From: JBCFBK01 sp038562555
GTDB taxonomy: Bacteria; Bacteroidota; Bacteroidia; Bacteroidales; Prolixibacteraceae
DNA length: 57,392 nucleotides
Reading direction: 5' to 3'
Assembly (NCBI GenBank): GCA_038562555.1
Contig: JBCFBK010000038.1
Location: 1-57,392 of the forward strand
A program made the position numbers and the translations under genes. Below the pieces are notes generated by a model. That model saw only the letters and a program-made list of their open reading frames with translations, was not told where the DNA came from and made no database searches. Positions 15,264 to 23,043 of this stretch are shown piece after piece (the stretch's first letter is position 1; each line of letters starts with the position of its first letter).

Positions 15264-18128
15264 TTACTGATAAGATTCGACCGGATCACAGACGCAGACC
15301 AGGTTCCGGTCACCCCAGGCATCATCGATACGCCCAACAGGAGGCCAGTATTTATTTTCCTTTAGCCAGGGAAGCGGAAACGCCGCCAGTTCACGGCTAT
15401 AGCTATGCTGCCAGTCGCCGGCGATCACTGCTTCAGCCGTGTGCGGCGCATTTTTTAACGGGTTATCCGTCTTATCCATTTTCCCGCTGATAATGTCCTG
15501 GATCTCCTGGTAAATCTGACCCATGGCGCCAATAAAACGGTCGAGCTCCTGCCTGGACTCACTTTCGGTCGGTTCAACCATTAGGGTCCCGTGAACCGGG
15601 AACGACAGTGTGGGCGCATGAAATCCGAAATCCATCAGCCGTTTGGCAATGTCGCCTTCAGTAATACCTGACGCGGCTTTTAAATGCCGGCACTCAAGGA
15701 TCATTTCGTGAGCAACCCGCCCTTTTTCCCCGGTATAGAGTACGCCAAAGGTATCCTGGAGGGCGCTGGCCACATAATTGGCATTCAGAATAGCAATCTC
15801 CGTCGCTCTTTTCAAGCCGTCGGCTCCAAGCATCTTGATGTATCCGTAGGTGATCGGCAAAACAGAAGCACTTCCCCAGGGGGCTGCCGATACAGCCGTA
15901 ATGCCGATGTGCCCGTTATTCATCACCGGATGCGAAGGCAGAAAATCGACCAGATGTTTCGCTGCCGCAATGGGCCCGACACCGGGTCCGCCTCCGCCAT
16001 GAGGAATCGCAAACGTCTTATGCAGGTTGAGATGGCAAATGTCAGCCCCCAGGTGTTTCGGATTCGTAAGCCCCACCTGCGCATTCATATTGGCTCCGTC
16101 CATGTATACCTGTCCGCCGTACCGGTGAATAATCCGGCACATTTCAACCACTGACGACTCATACACCCCATGCGTGGAAGGATAGGTAATCATAAAAGCG
16201 GAAAGCGTCTCCTGATATTCTTTCGCCTTTTTCCTCAGGGCTTCCACATCAATATTCCCTCTCTCGTCGCAGGGAACAACAACTACTTCCATGCCTGCCA
16301 TAACCGCGCTTGCCGGATTAGTGCCGTGAGCTGACGAGGGAATCAGCACGACATTGCGCCGGTATTCTCCCCGGCTCAGATGATAGGCACGAATAACCAT
16401 TAATCCGGCATATTCACCGGCGGCTCCCGAATTGGGCTGAAGGCTGACATCTGCAAAACCGGTGATCTCTGACAAGTCGCGCCGCAATTCCTCCATCATC
16501 TCCTGATAACCACGGGCCTGATTTTTAGGAACAAAGGGATGGATACCCCCAAATTCAATCCAGCTCAGCGGCAGCATTTCTGTCGCCGCATTCAGCTTCA
16601 TGGTACACGATCCCAGCGGAATCATCGAATGGGTCAGTGAAATATCACGATGTTCCAGTCTTTTGATGTACCGCAGCATTTCGGTTTCAGAACGGTATTT
16701 TTTGAACACCTCCTGTTGCATGTAACCTGATGTCCGCAGTCTCTCCGGCTTCAGGGTTCCTGTCTCAGGATAGGAACGGATCACCGGATAAGGTTTATTG
16801 GCCGCTTTGGCAAAGACTTCGATAATCCAGTTAATATCGTCGAGATTAGTCGTCTCATCGATACTCAAACCAACCTCCCCATTATCGAAATAGCGGAAAT
16901 TCATTTCCAGCTCGAGCGACAACCATTCAATATCTTCGCATTTGACGTATTTCGGCAATACAAAACGGATGGTATCGAAGTAATCCTGGTTTAGTTGCTG
17001 ATAACCCAGTGCGGTTATTTCCTTTTCCAGCAGCGAGGCAATATGATGGACGCGTTCTGCGATTTGCAGGATCCCGTCCGGTCCGTGATAAACGGCATAG
17101 AACCCGGCCATTGTTGCCAGCAATGCCTGTGCGGTACAGACATTCGATGTTGCCCGCTCGCGCTTAATATGCTGCTCGCGGGTCTGCAGCGCCATACGCA
17201 ATGCCCGGTTCCCGTGCTGATCTTTGGACACCCCGATAATCCGGCCAGGCATGCTCCTTTTAAACGCTTCCCTGGCAGCAAAAAAGGCAGCATGGGGACC
17301 TCCATAACCCATGGGTACGCCAAAACGCTGAGAACTGCCGAATACGATATCGGCTCCCCATTCTCCGGGAGGCGTCAAAATGGCCAGACTGAGCAGGTCT
17401 GCTGCAACGGCCAACCGGGCGTCTCCTGCATGCGCTCTTTCCGCCAGATCCACATACGACATTACCTCTCCGTTTGAATTCGGATACTGGACGATGGCGC
17501 CAACGACCTCTTCCGTAAATTCGAAACCGGACACATCCGTTACCTTCAATTCGATATTCAGCGGAATAGCGCGCGTTTGGAGGACATCAAGCGTTTGTGG
17601 CCAAATGTAACGGTCAACCAGCACCACATTGGCCCCCGACTGTTCTTTTTTCCGCGAACGGAGATGATACATCATAGTCATAGCCTCAGCGGCGGCAGTC
17701 GCTTCATCCAGCAGCGAAGCGTTGGCCAGGTCCATGGCCGTCAATTCGCAAACCATAGTCTGGAAGTTCAGCAATGCTTCAAGCCTTCCCTGTGAGATCT
17801 CTGCCTGGTAAGGCGTATAGGAGGTATACCAGACGGGATTTTCCAAAACATTCCGCAGAATCACCGCCGGCGTAATGGTATCATAATATCCCATCCCGAT
17901 ATAGGTGTTGAACACTTTATTTTTCTTTGCCAGCGCCAGGATTTTACGATAATATTGCCGCTCTGTCAGGCCATCTTCCAATTGCAGCGGTTTCTCAAGA
18001 CGAATATTTTCCGGAACGGTCTGATTAATCAGTTCGTCAAGCGAACCTACCCCGATACGGGACAACATTTCTCCGATTTCATGCTCTCTTGGTCCGATAT
18101 GACGGGCCACGAATTTATCATTTGCCAT
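15264..18128 (-). CDS. gcvP: glycine dehydrogenase (decarboxylating), P protein of the glycine cleavage system
   Basis: PLP enzyme that decarboxylates glycine and passes the aminomethyl group to lipoylated H protein. At 954 residues it is the fused single-chain form, with the catalytically degenerate half first and the active half second. The PLP lysine lies in H-L-N-L-H-K-T-F-A-I-P-H-G-G-G-G-P-G near residue 700. F-V-x-R-H-I-G at residues 7-13 is the standard start. gcvT and gcvH are not adjacent, so the system is split across the chromosome. The gap upstream, towards the metallo-hydrolase gene, is filled with heptad repeats. Confidence 0.96.
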   Translation of the reverse strand: MANDKFVARHIGPREHEIGEMLSRIGVGSLDELINQTVPENIRLEKPLQLEDGLTERQYYRKILALAKKNKVFNTYIGMGYYDTITPAVILRNVLENPVWYTSYTPYQAEISQGRLEALLNFQTMVCELTAMDLANASLLDEATAAAEAMTMMYHLRSRKKEQSGANVVLVDRYIWPQTLDVLQTRAIPLNIELKVTDVSGFEFTEEVVGAIVQYPNSNGEVMSYVDLAERAHAGDARLAVAADLLSLAILTPPGEWGADIVFGSSQRFGVPMGYGGPHAAFFAAREAFKRSMPGRIIGVSKDQHGNRALRMALQTREQHIKRERATSNVCTAQALLATMAGFYAVYHGPDGILQIAERVHHIASLLEKEITALGYQQLNQDYFDTIRFVLPKYVKCEDIEWLSLELEMNFRYFDNGEVGLSIDETTNLDDINWIIEVFAKAANKPYPVIRSYPETGTLKPERLRTSGYMQQEVFKKYRSETEMLRYIKRLEHRDISLTHSMIPLGSCTMKLNAATEMLPLSWIEFGGIHPFVPKNQARGYQEMMEELRRDLSEITGFADVSLQPNSGAAGEYAGLMVIRAYHLSRGEYRRNVVLIPSSAHGTNPASAVMAGMEVVVVPCDERGNIDVEALRKKAKEYQETLSAFMITYPSTHGVYESSVVEMCRIIHRYGGQVYMDGANMNAQVGLTNPKHLGADICHLNLHKTFAIPHGGGGPGVGPIAAAKHLVDFLPSHPVMNNGHIGITAVSAAPWGSASVLPITYGYIKMLGADGLKRATEIAILNANYVASALQDTFGVLYTGEKGRVAHEMILECRHLKAASGITEGDIAKRLMDFGFHAPTLSFPVHGTLMVEPTESESRQELDRFIGAMGQIYQEIQDIISGKMDKTDNPLKNAPHTAEAVIAGDWQHSYSRELAAFPLPWLKENKYWPPVGRIDDAWGDRNLVCVCDPVESYQ

Positions 18129-18243
18129 GTGTATATTGTAAAAATGTTAAAAAACTGTCAAATTATAAAATTGATGCTCAGATTCTCTGAATATCTGATT
18201 GTCTGTCTTGATACTTACGACTTACGACTAACTACTTACGACT
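18129..18243. repeat. intergenic octad/heptad repeat tract before gcvP
   Basis: Octads TCTGAATA, TCTGATTG, TCTGTCTT lead into heptads ACTTACG, ACTTACG, ACTAACT, ACTTACG (18213-18240). CTTACGACT starts at 18214, 18221 and 18235. No coding signal was found. The same 9-mer is in the gaps near 4.8, 34.0 and 52.6 kb. Confidence 0.7.
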
Positions 18244-18882
18244 CTAACTCAGAAACGGATTATACTTTTTCTCTTCTCCTATGGTGGTTTCCGGTCCGTG
18301 ACCACAATAAACAACCGTATCCTCAGGAAGAACGAGTAACTTGCTTCTGATATGTCCGGTTAGTTGTTCAAAGTTTCCTCCCGGCAAGTCTGTCCGCCCG
18401 ATACTCCCCTGGAACAACACATCTCCGGCCAATAAAAATTTTTGTTCTCTGTTATAAAAGACAAGACTTCCGGGTGCGTGTCCGGGCACATGCAGAACCT
18501 CCAGACCTGAATTGCCGAAACTGACGTGATCCCCTTCACTGATCCATTCATCTGGTGGATCGATCTGCTCAAGCGGTACACCGAATACTTCCCCCTGCAC
18601 AACCGCACGTTCAATCAGGAACCGGTCAGCCTCATGGGCATAGAAAGGAATCCCGTACCGGGTCCGGCAAAAAGAAATGCCGAGAATATGATCAAAATGA
18701 CAATGTGTATTCACCAGTTTCACAGGATTCAGTCCTTTCCCGTCAATGAAATGCACGAGTTCTTCCCGCTCGTAATCAAAATAACAACCTGCATCGACGA
18801 TGATACAGTCGGCTGTTTGGTCATATAGAACGTAGGTATTTTCCTGAAGCGGGTTGAAGGTGAACTTTTTTATATTGATCAT
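18244..18882 (-). CDS. MBL-fold metallo-hydrolase (glyoxalase II-like)
   Basis: A cytoplasmic zinc hydrolase of the GloB-related group, 212 residues. The metal-binding motif T-H-C-H-F-D-H lies near residue 58, the third-ligand region V-P-G-H-A-P-G-S near residue 133, L-L-A-G-D-V-L-F near residue 150 and C-G-H-G-P near residue 193. The C-terminal substrate domain of true glyoxalase II is absent, so a general thioester or persulfide hydrolase is as likely. It follows pcm with an 8-bp gap, which indicates an operon. Confidence 0.85.
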   Translation of the reverse strand: MINIKKFTFNPLQENTYVLYDQTADCIIVDAGCYFDYEREELVHFIDGKGLNPVKLVNTHCHFDHILGISFCRTRYGIPFYAHEADRFLIERAVVQGEVFGVPLEQIDPPDEWISEGDHVSFGNSGLEVLHVPGHAPGSLVFYNREQKFLLAGDVLFQGSIGRTDLPGGNFEQLTGHIRSKLLVLPEDTVVYCGHGPETTIGEEKKYNPFLS

Positions 18883-18890
18883 TCTCTTTG

Positions 18891-19541
18891 CTATTTTTCT
18901 GTTCCTTTTAACAGGGGGACGAACACGAATGTTCCATGAGTCTCTTTTTTGAATTCATCCTCACTAACCCGCACAACCACCGTCATTACCTGCTTTTCGG
19001 GAGGTCCGAGCGGAATTATCAGCCGTCCGCCGATCGTCAGCTGTTGCAACAGATCATCCGGAATTACCGGGGCTCCCGCCGTTACAATGATTTTATCGAA
19101 CGGACCATAAGTGGGCAAACCCTTATATCCGTCACCATAGAAGAACTTCGGATAATAACCCAGTTCGGGTAAAAGCTGCTGAGCCTTCAGGTACAATTCC
19201 CGCTGCCTTTCGATGGTGAACACATTGGCGCCCATCTCAACCAGAACCGCAGCCTGATATCCGGAACCGGTTCCGACCTCAAGAACTTTGTCGTTCGGTT
19301 GCAATTGCAGGAGCGTGGTTTGAAAGGCAACTGTATAGGGCTGAGAGATGGTTTGTCCCGCCCCAATGGGAAAAGCCTGATCTTTATAGGCAAACTGAAT
19401 AAAGCTGCTGTCCATAAACAGGTGCCTGGGTATTTTGGAGATCGCATCCAGGACCCGCTGGTCCTTAATCCCCTTTATCCGAAGACCATCAGCCAGTCTC
19501 TTCCTCATACCCTGGTGCCTTAAACTGTCAAGGGAATCCAT
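18891..19541 (-). CDS. pcm: protein-L-isoaspartate O-methyltransferase
   Basis: Methylates L-isoaspartyl residues so that damaged proteins can be repaired. The 216-residue protein has I-P-R-H-L-F-M near residue 38, G-A-G-Q-T-I-S-Q-P-Y near residue 62 and the SAM motif V-L-E-V-G-T-G-S-G-Y-Q-A-A near residue 88. The domain ends with R-L-I-I-P-L-G-P-P-E-K-Q. It leads into the metallo-hydrolase gene and is divergent from the degenerate oxidoreductase gene at 19679. Confidence 0.94.
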   Translation of the reverse strand: MDSLDSLRHQGMRKRLADGLRIKGIKDQRVLDAISKIPRHLFMDSSFIQFAYKDQAFPIGAGQTISQPYTVAFQTTLLQLQPNDKVLEVGTGSGYQAAVLVEMGANVFTIERQRELYLKAQQLLPELGYYPKFFYGDGYKGLPTYGPFDKIIVTAGAPVIPDDLLQQLTIGGRLIIPLGPPEKQVMTVVVRVSEDEFKKETHGTFVFVPLLKGTEK

Positions 19542-19678
19542 TCCGTCATTTTTTTTGTAAATTTAGTTTAAAAAGTACTTTCACCCTCCTTTTTATAACG
19601 GCATTATCAACATCGCCCGTTGAAAAGTTCTCCCTGCTATTGCGCTTTAAAGTAACAATTTATTTCTAATTTGCAACT

Positions 19679-20512
19679 ATGATCAGGACTGGAATACTTT
19701 CAGACAAAAACTCCGGAGATGAACCGGCTCAGCTAATCGCTCTGTTCAAGGAGTTAAAGATTACGGCTGTTTCTTTCGACGCGGAAAATGCCTTTGGTAA
19801 AGCCAACAGCGCTACCGAAGAAATCGTTCACTCTTCCGATATTCTTTATGTTGATCTGCCGGGGTTTTCAGCAGAACAACTGAAACTCGCCATCCGCAAC
19901 AGCACCCATCTCTTTTGCCGGAGGATTCCGTCACTGACGATGGAAGAAACCCATGATCTGATCAATCTTGAGAATGAAGCAGGCTGTGTGGTACAGATTT
20001 TTCACCCCCATTTGTTTCTGCCTGAAAATCTGGTGCTGTTCCGTAATTTACAAAGGCCCTTACTCGTGAATATCCGGTTAATGGGACCTCGTACCGGACT
20101 GGAGCACCAGCTTCGGGACATGCTTCTTATTTTGGCTTTGCTGGATAAAAGTTCCATAAAAAAACTCGACGTGAATACACTCGAAGGAGAAAACGACTCC
20201 TATGTGCTGGACATACGGCTTGCATATTCATCGGGCTCCATTGCCCGGCTTATCCTTTCCACGCATTTTCAGGAGGACCAGTCCGTCCTCGAAGTATTTC
20301 AAATTAACAATCCGATATTACAATTACCGTTAACTCCGTTAAGTACATCCAGGCAGATGCTTTCCCTGCAACGTGCAGTCGGAGAATTCCTGAAAGCTGT
20401 AAAAATGCAGCCGGCCGTGGTGATTTCACTGAACGAGTTTTTCCAGGCCCAGCAAATCATGCAACGGATCAATGAAAAGCTGAGGTATCTGGGAAGCCAG
20501 TTGCTGGAATAA
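19679..20512 (+). CDS. degenerate Gfo/Idh/MocA-like oxidoreductase, function unknown
   Basis: A 277-residue protein. The order of elements follows Gfo/Idh/MocA dehydrogenases: an opening R-T-G-I-L-S strand, S-D-I-L-Y-V-D-L-P where the family has D-A-V-x-I-x-T-P, L-T-M-E-E-T-H-D-L-I-N-L-E-N-E-A-G-C-V-V-Q-I-F-H-P, and a later alpha/beta region. The residues needed for NAD(P) binding are missing: the glycine motif G-x-G-x-x-G reads G-I-L-S-D-K-N-S-G, and the E-K-P lysine motif reads R-R-I-P. A non-enzymatic or ligand-binding role is therefore possible. It is convergent with the DUF4294 gene, three bases apart. Family assignment is inference. Confidence 0.55.
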   Translation: MIRTGILSDKNSGDEPAQLIALFKELKITAVSFDAENAFGKANSATEEIVHSSDILYVDLPGFSAEQLKLAIRNSTHLFCRRIPSLTMEETHDLINLENEAGCVVQIFHPHLFLPENLVLFRNLQRPLLVNIRLMGPRTGLEHQLRDMLLILALLDKSSIKKLDVNTLEGENDSYVLDIRLAYSSGSIARLILSTHFQEDQSVLEVFQINNPILQLPLTPLSTSRQMLSLQRAVGEFLKAVKMQPAVVISLNEFFQAQQIMQRINEKLRYLGSQLLE

Positions 20513-20515
20513 ACT

Positions 20516-21112
20516 TCAGATTACCCCAACTTCGATATAAAAGATAATTTCTTCGATCAGGCGGTCTTCCGTAACCGGATCATATTCTTCTTTGAGATTA
20601 TTTCCAAACACCTTGGCCACCCCCTGCCAGAAAAAAGCGCTAAGGCCTCCTTTCAAATCTTTTATGAGCTCGTAAGAGGTATGTTTCGTCTCGCGATCGA
20701 TGAGTTTAATCAGGATTCTCCCTTCCGAGATGGACAGCTTCTTCAACTGAGGCCCGTACTGGTCAAATAACTCCTCTTCGGCTTGCCTGACGTACTGCCT
20801 GCGCAGTTTTTTATCGTTGGTTGACAGATATTTCATCTCATACTGCGAAAGCAATTCAGCGGCTTTTTGGGCATACGGATACACCTTTTTTACCTTCATG
20901 GCCAAACGCCAGTATTTTCTGACATCGGCATGCGAATTAAAAGTCCTTCGCGGAACTACAACAACCGGCCTGATGTTAATGTGCGGCAACGTATCGCCTT
21001 CGGCAGTTACTATTCTGCCTGTAGCCACAGAATTCTTCTCCTGAGCAACGCCCTCCGTCGTAAGTAAAAAGATTCCTGTTATTATTAAAGCGCTTATACG
21101 AATGAACCACAT
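20516..21112 (-). CDS. DUF4294-family protein with N-terminal signal
   Basis: A protein family of unknown function, seen mainly in Bacteroidota. With the ATG at 21112 it has 198 residues and opens M-W-F-I-R-I-S-A-L-I-I-T-G-I-F-L-L, a signal peptide with likely cleavage after G-V-A-Q, so it is exported. The conserved core (about residues 55-190) is charged and helical, with Y-W-R-L-A-M-K-V-K-K-V-Y-P-Y-A and R-I-L-I-K-L-I-D-R-E-T. An in-frame ATG at 21253 was rejected because it lies inside the divergent arginine deiminase gene and would bury the signal peptide. It shares a symmetrical promoter with that gene. Confidence 0.75.
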   Translation of the reverse strand: MWFIRISALIITGIFLLTTEGVAQEKNSVATGRIVTAEGDTLPHINIRPVVVVPRRTFNSHADVRKYWRLAMKVKKVYPYAQKAAELLSQYEMKYLSTNDKKLRRQYVRQAEEELFDQYGPQLKKLSISEGRILIKLIDRETKHTSYELIKDLKGGLSAFFWQGVAKVFGNNLKEEYDPVTEDRLIEEIIFYIEVGVI

Positions 21113-21157
21113 ATAAATCCTTACTGCTGGCTGCTGTTTACGATCTGCTACTTTTAT

Positions 21158-21173
21158 TATCTTTGCAAAGATA
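21158..21173. promoter_or_regulatory. symmetrical bidirectional -7 element between DUF4294 and arcA
   Basis: TATCTTTGCAAAGATA is a perfect 16-bp palindrome. Each strand reads TATCTTTG, an exact TAnnTTTG box. Predicted starts fall near 21172 (plus, 20 bases before arcA) and 21159 (minus, 47 bases before DUF4294). One element can thus drive both divergent genes. Confidence 0.6.
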
Positions 21174-21191
21174 CTGAAAGCGGCATAACCT

Positions 21192-22463
21192 ATGAACGAA
21201 AAAATAAATGTAAATATCACTTCCGAGTTCGGCGAACTCGAAGCCGTCATCATTCATACCCCCGGACTGGAAGTGGAAGAAATGACTCCCCAGACAGCCA
21301 AACGGGCCCTTTACAGTGATATTCTAAACCTTTCCGTAGCACGCCAGGAATATAACCAGCTAAAGGGTATTCTGACCCGCGTATGCCATTGTCTGGAGGT
21401 AACCGACCTGCTGTCTGACATCCTGAAAAACGAAAATGTTAAAAATATGCTTCTCGCCGACATCTGCGCGCAGGAGAATGCGATTGACATTTTACCGGGC
21501 CTAAGTGAGTTGAAAGCGCCTGAACTGGCCCGCCAGTTAATCCAGGGCGTCCCCATAAACCGGAATAACCTGACCCGTTACCTGAGCCACGAACGGTTCA
21601 GCCTCTGGCCGTTGCATAATTTTCTCTTTACACGCGATTCGGCCATGGCATGCCGCAACGAAATGATTATCGGGGAAATGGCAAACCGGGTCCGGGCAAG
21701 AGAAGCACGCATCATGAACGCAATCTTCAACCACCACCCGCTGCTCCAAAGCAATACGGTAAATCCGCAGAAGTCCGGGAAGAACGTGACAGAAAAACCA
21801 TTGTCGATCGAAGGAGGCGATTTCCTGATGGCGCGTGAAGACATCGTGATTATCGGCACCGGAACCAGAACATCAACAGAAGGCATTGATTTTATACTCG
21901 AAAACATTAAAGCAAATAAGGAAAAAACACAGCATATCCTGATCCAGGAACTGCCCGAAAGTCCCGAGTCATTCATCCATCTGGATATGGTCTTCACCTT
22001 ACTCGACCGGGACACCTGCATGGTTTATGAACCCCTGATCATGCGCACCAGCCGCCACCATACCATCCACATGCAGGTGGAGGGCGGAGAAGTGACCGGC
22101 ATTTCTGAAGAAGAAAATCTGCTAAAAGGACTGAAAAAGCTGAACATGGACCTGAAACCACTGTATTGCGGAGGAAGAAAAGACCTTTGGATACAGGAAC
22201 GGGAACAATGGCACAGCGGGGCTAATTTTTTTGCAATCGCCCCCGGACAGGTTATTGGCTATGAACGCAATGTGAATACAGTGGAAGAGCTCAGCCAAAA
22301 CGGTTTTGAAGTGATCAAGGCAAAAGACATCATTGACGGCAATGCTGCATTGCCGGAGAACAGCCAATGTGTCGTTACCATTGCCGGATCTGAACTCGCC
22401 CGGGGAGGCGGCGGAGCCAGATGCATGACCATGCCCTTCCGCAGAAAGGCCGTCGAATGGTGA
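21192..22463 (+). CDS. arcA: arginine deiminase
   Basis: Hydrolyses arginine to citrulline and ammonia in the cytoplasm. The 423-residue guanidino-modifying enzyme keeps the catalytic set: F-T-R-D near residue 147, S-I-E-G-G-D near residue 206, H-L-D near residue 262, and the nucleophilic Cys in G-G-G-G-A-R-C-M-T-M-P-F near residue 412. It lacks the usual neighbours arcB and arcC, so use in energy generation is not shown here; arginine turnover or nitrogen release is also possible. TrmH follows after 7 bp in the same direction. Transcription probably starts at the symmetrical element 20 bases upstream. Confidence 0.9.
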   Translation: MNEKINVNITSEFGELEAVIIHTPGLEVEEMTPQTAKRALYSDILNLSVARQEYNQLKGILTRVCHCLEVTDLLSDILKNENVKNMLLADICAQENAIDILPGLSELKAPELARQLIQGVPINRNNLTRYLSHERFSLWPLHNFLFTRDSAMACRNEMIIGEMANRVRAREARIMNAIFNHHPLLQSNTVNPQKSGKNVTEKPLSIEGGDFLMAREDIVIIGTGTRTSTEGIDFILENIKANKEKTQHILIQELPESPESFIHLDMVFTLLDRDTCMVYEPLIMRTSRHHTIHMQVEGGEVTGISEEENLLKGLKKLNMDLKPLYCGGRKDLWIQEREQWHSGANFFAIAPGQVIGYERNVNTVEELSQNGFEVIKAKDIIDGNAALPENSQCVVTIAGSELARGGGGARCMTMPFRRKAVEW

Positions 22464-22470
22464 ACCAAAT

Positions 22471-23016
22471 ATGCCCATGCGAAAATTAAGGACACATGAA
22501 CTCAACAGGCTTGAGCCCGATCAGTACAGACAGGCGGAAAAAGCGCCGCTGGTTGTGGTACTTGACAATGTGAGAAGCGGCAATAATATCGGATCGGTGT
22601 TCCGCACCTGCGACGCGTTGCTGGTCCAATCGCTGTTTTTATGTGGCATTACAGCAACCCCTCCCAATAAGGATATTCATAAAACCGCCTTAAATGCCGA
22701 AAAAAATGTTGACTGGCATTATTTTGCGCGCACCCAAGACGCTGTTGCTACGCTGAAAGCGGAAGGCTTCCGGATATTTGCCGTCGAACAAATTGACAAC
22801 AGTATCATGCTTCACCGGTTTAAGCCGGAGCCGGGAGAGAAACTGGCCCTGATATTCGGCAATGAGGTGAAAGGCGTGCAACAGAAAGTGATCGACCTGT
22901 GCAACGGCGCCATTGAAATTCCGCAGTACGGAACCAAACATTCATTTAATGTTTCGGTAAGCGCAGGGATCGTTCTGTGGGACTTATTCAATAAAATAAA
23001 AAAGGGACCCATCTGA
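22471..23016 (+). CDS. TrmH-family RNA 2'-O-methyltransferase (SPOUT)
   Basis: Transfers methyl to a ribose 2'-hydroxyl of tRNA or rRNA. The 181-residue knotted SPOUT fold shows motif 1 (V-R-S-G-N-N-I-G-S-V-F-R-T-C-D-A, Arg near residue 42), motif 2 (I-F-G-N-E-V-K-G-V near residue 130) and motif 3 (I-P-Q-Y-G-T-K-H-S-F-N-V-S-V-S-A near residue 155). It has no N-terminal substrate-binding domain, so the RNA target is open. It follows arcA by 7 bp. The stop codon lies within a terminator hairpin. Confidence 0.9.
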   Translation: MPMRKLRTHELNRLEPDQYRQAEKAPLVVVLDNVRSGNNIGSVFRTCDALLVQSLFLCGITATPPNKDIHKTALNAEKNVDWHYFARTQDAVATLKAEGFRIFAVEQIDNSIMLHRFKPEPGEKLALIFGNEVKGVQQKVIDLCNGAIEIPQYGTKHSFNVSVSAGIVLWDLFNKIKKGPI

Positions 23017-23033
23017 GCCCCTTTCTATTTTAT
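22991..23033. terminator. terminator between trmH-type gene and TPR lipoprotein
   Basis: AAAGGG (23001-23006) pairs with CCCTTT (23019-23024). The flanks ATAAAAT and ATTTTAT extend the stem after a small internal mismatch. The genes are convergent, and the A/T flanks could serve both. Confidence 0.6.
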
Positions 23034-23043
23034 GCTGCGATTT

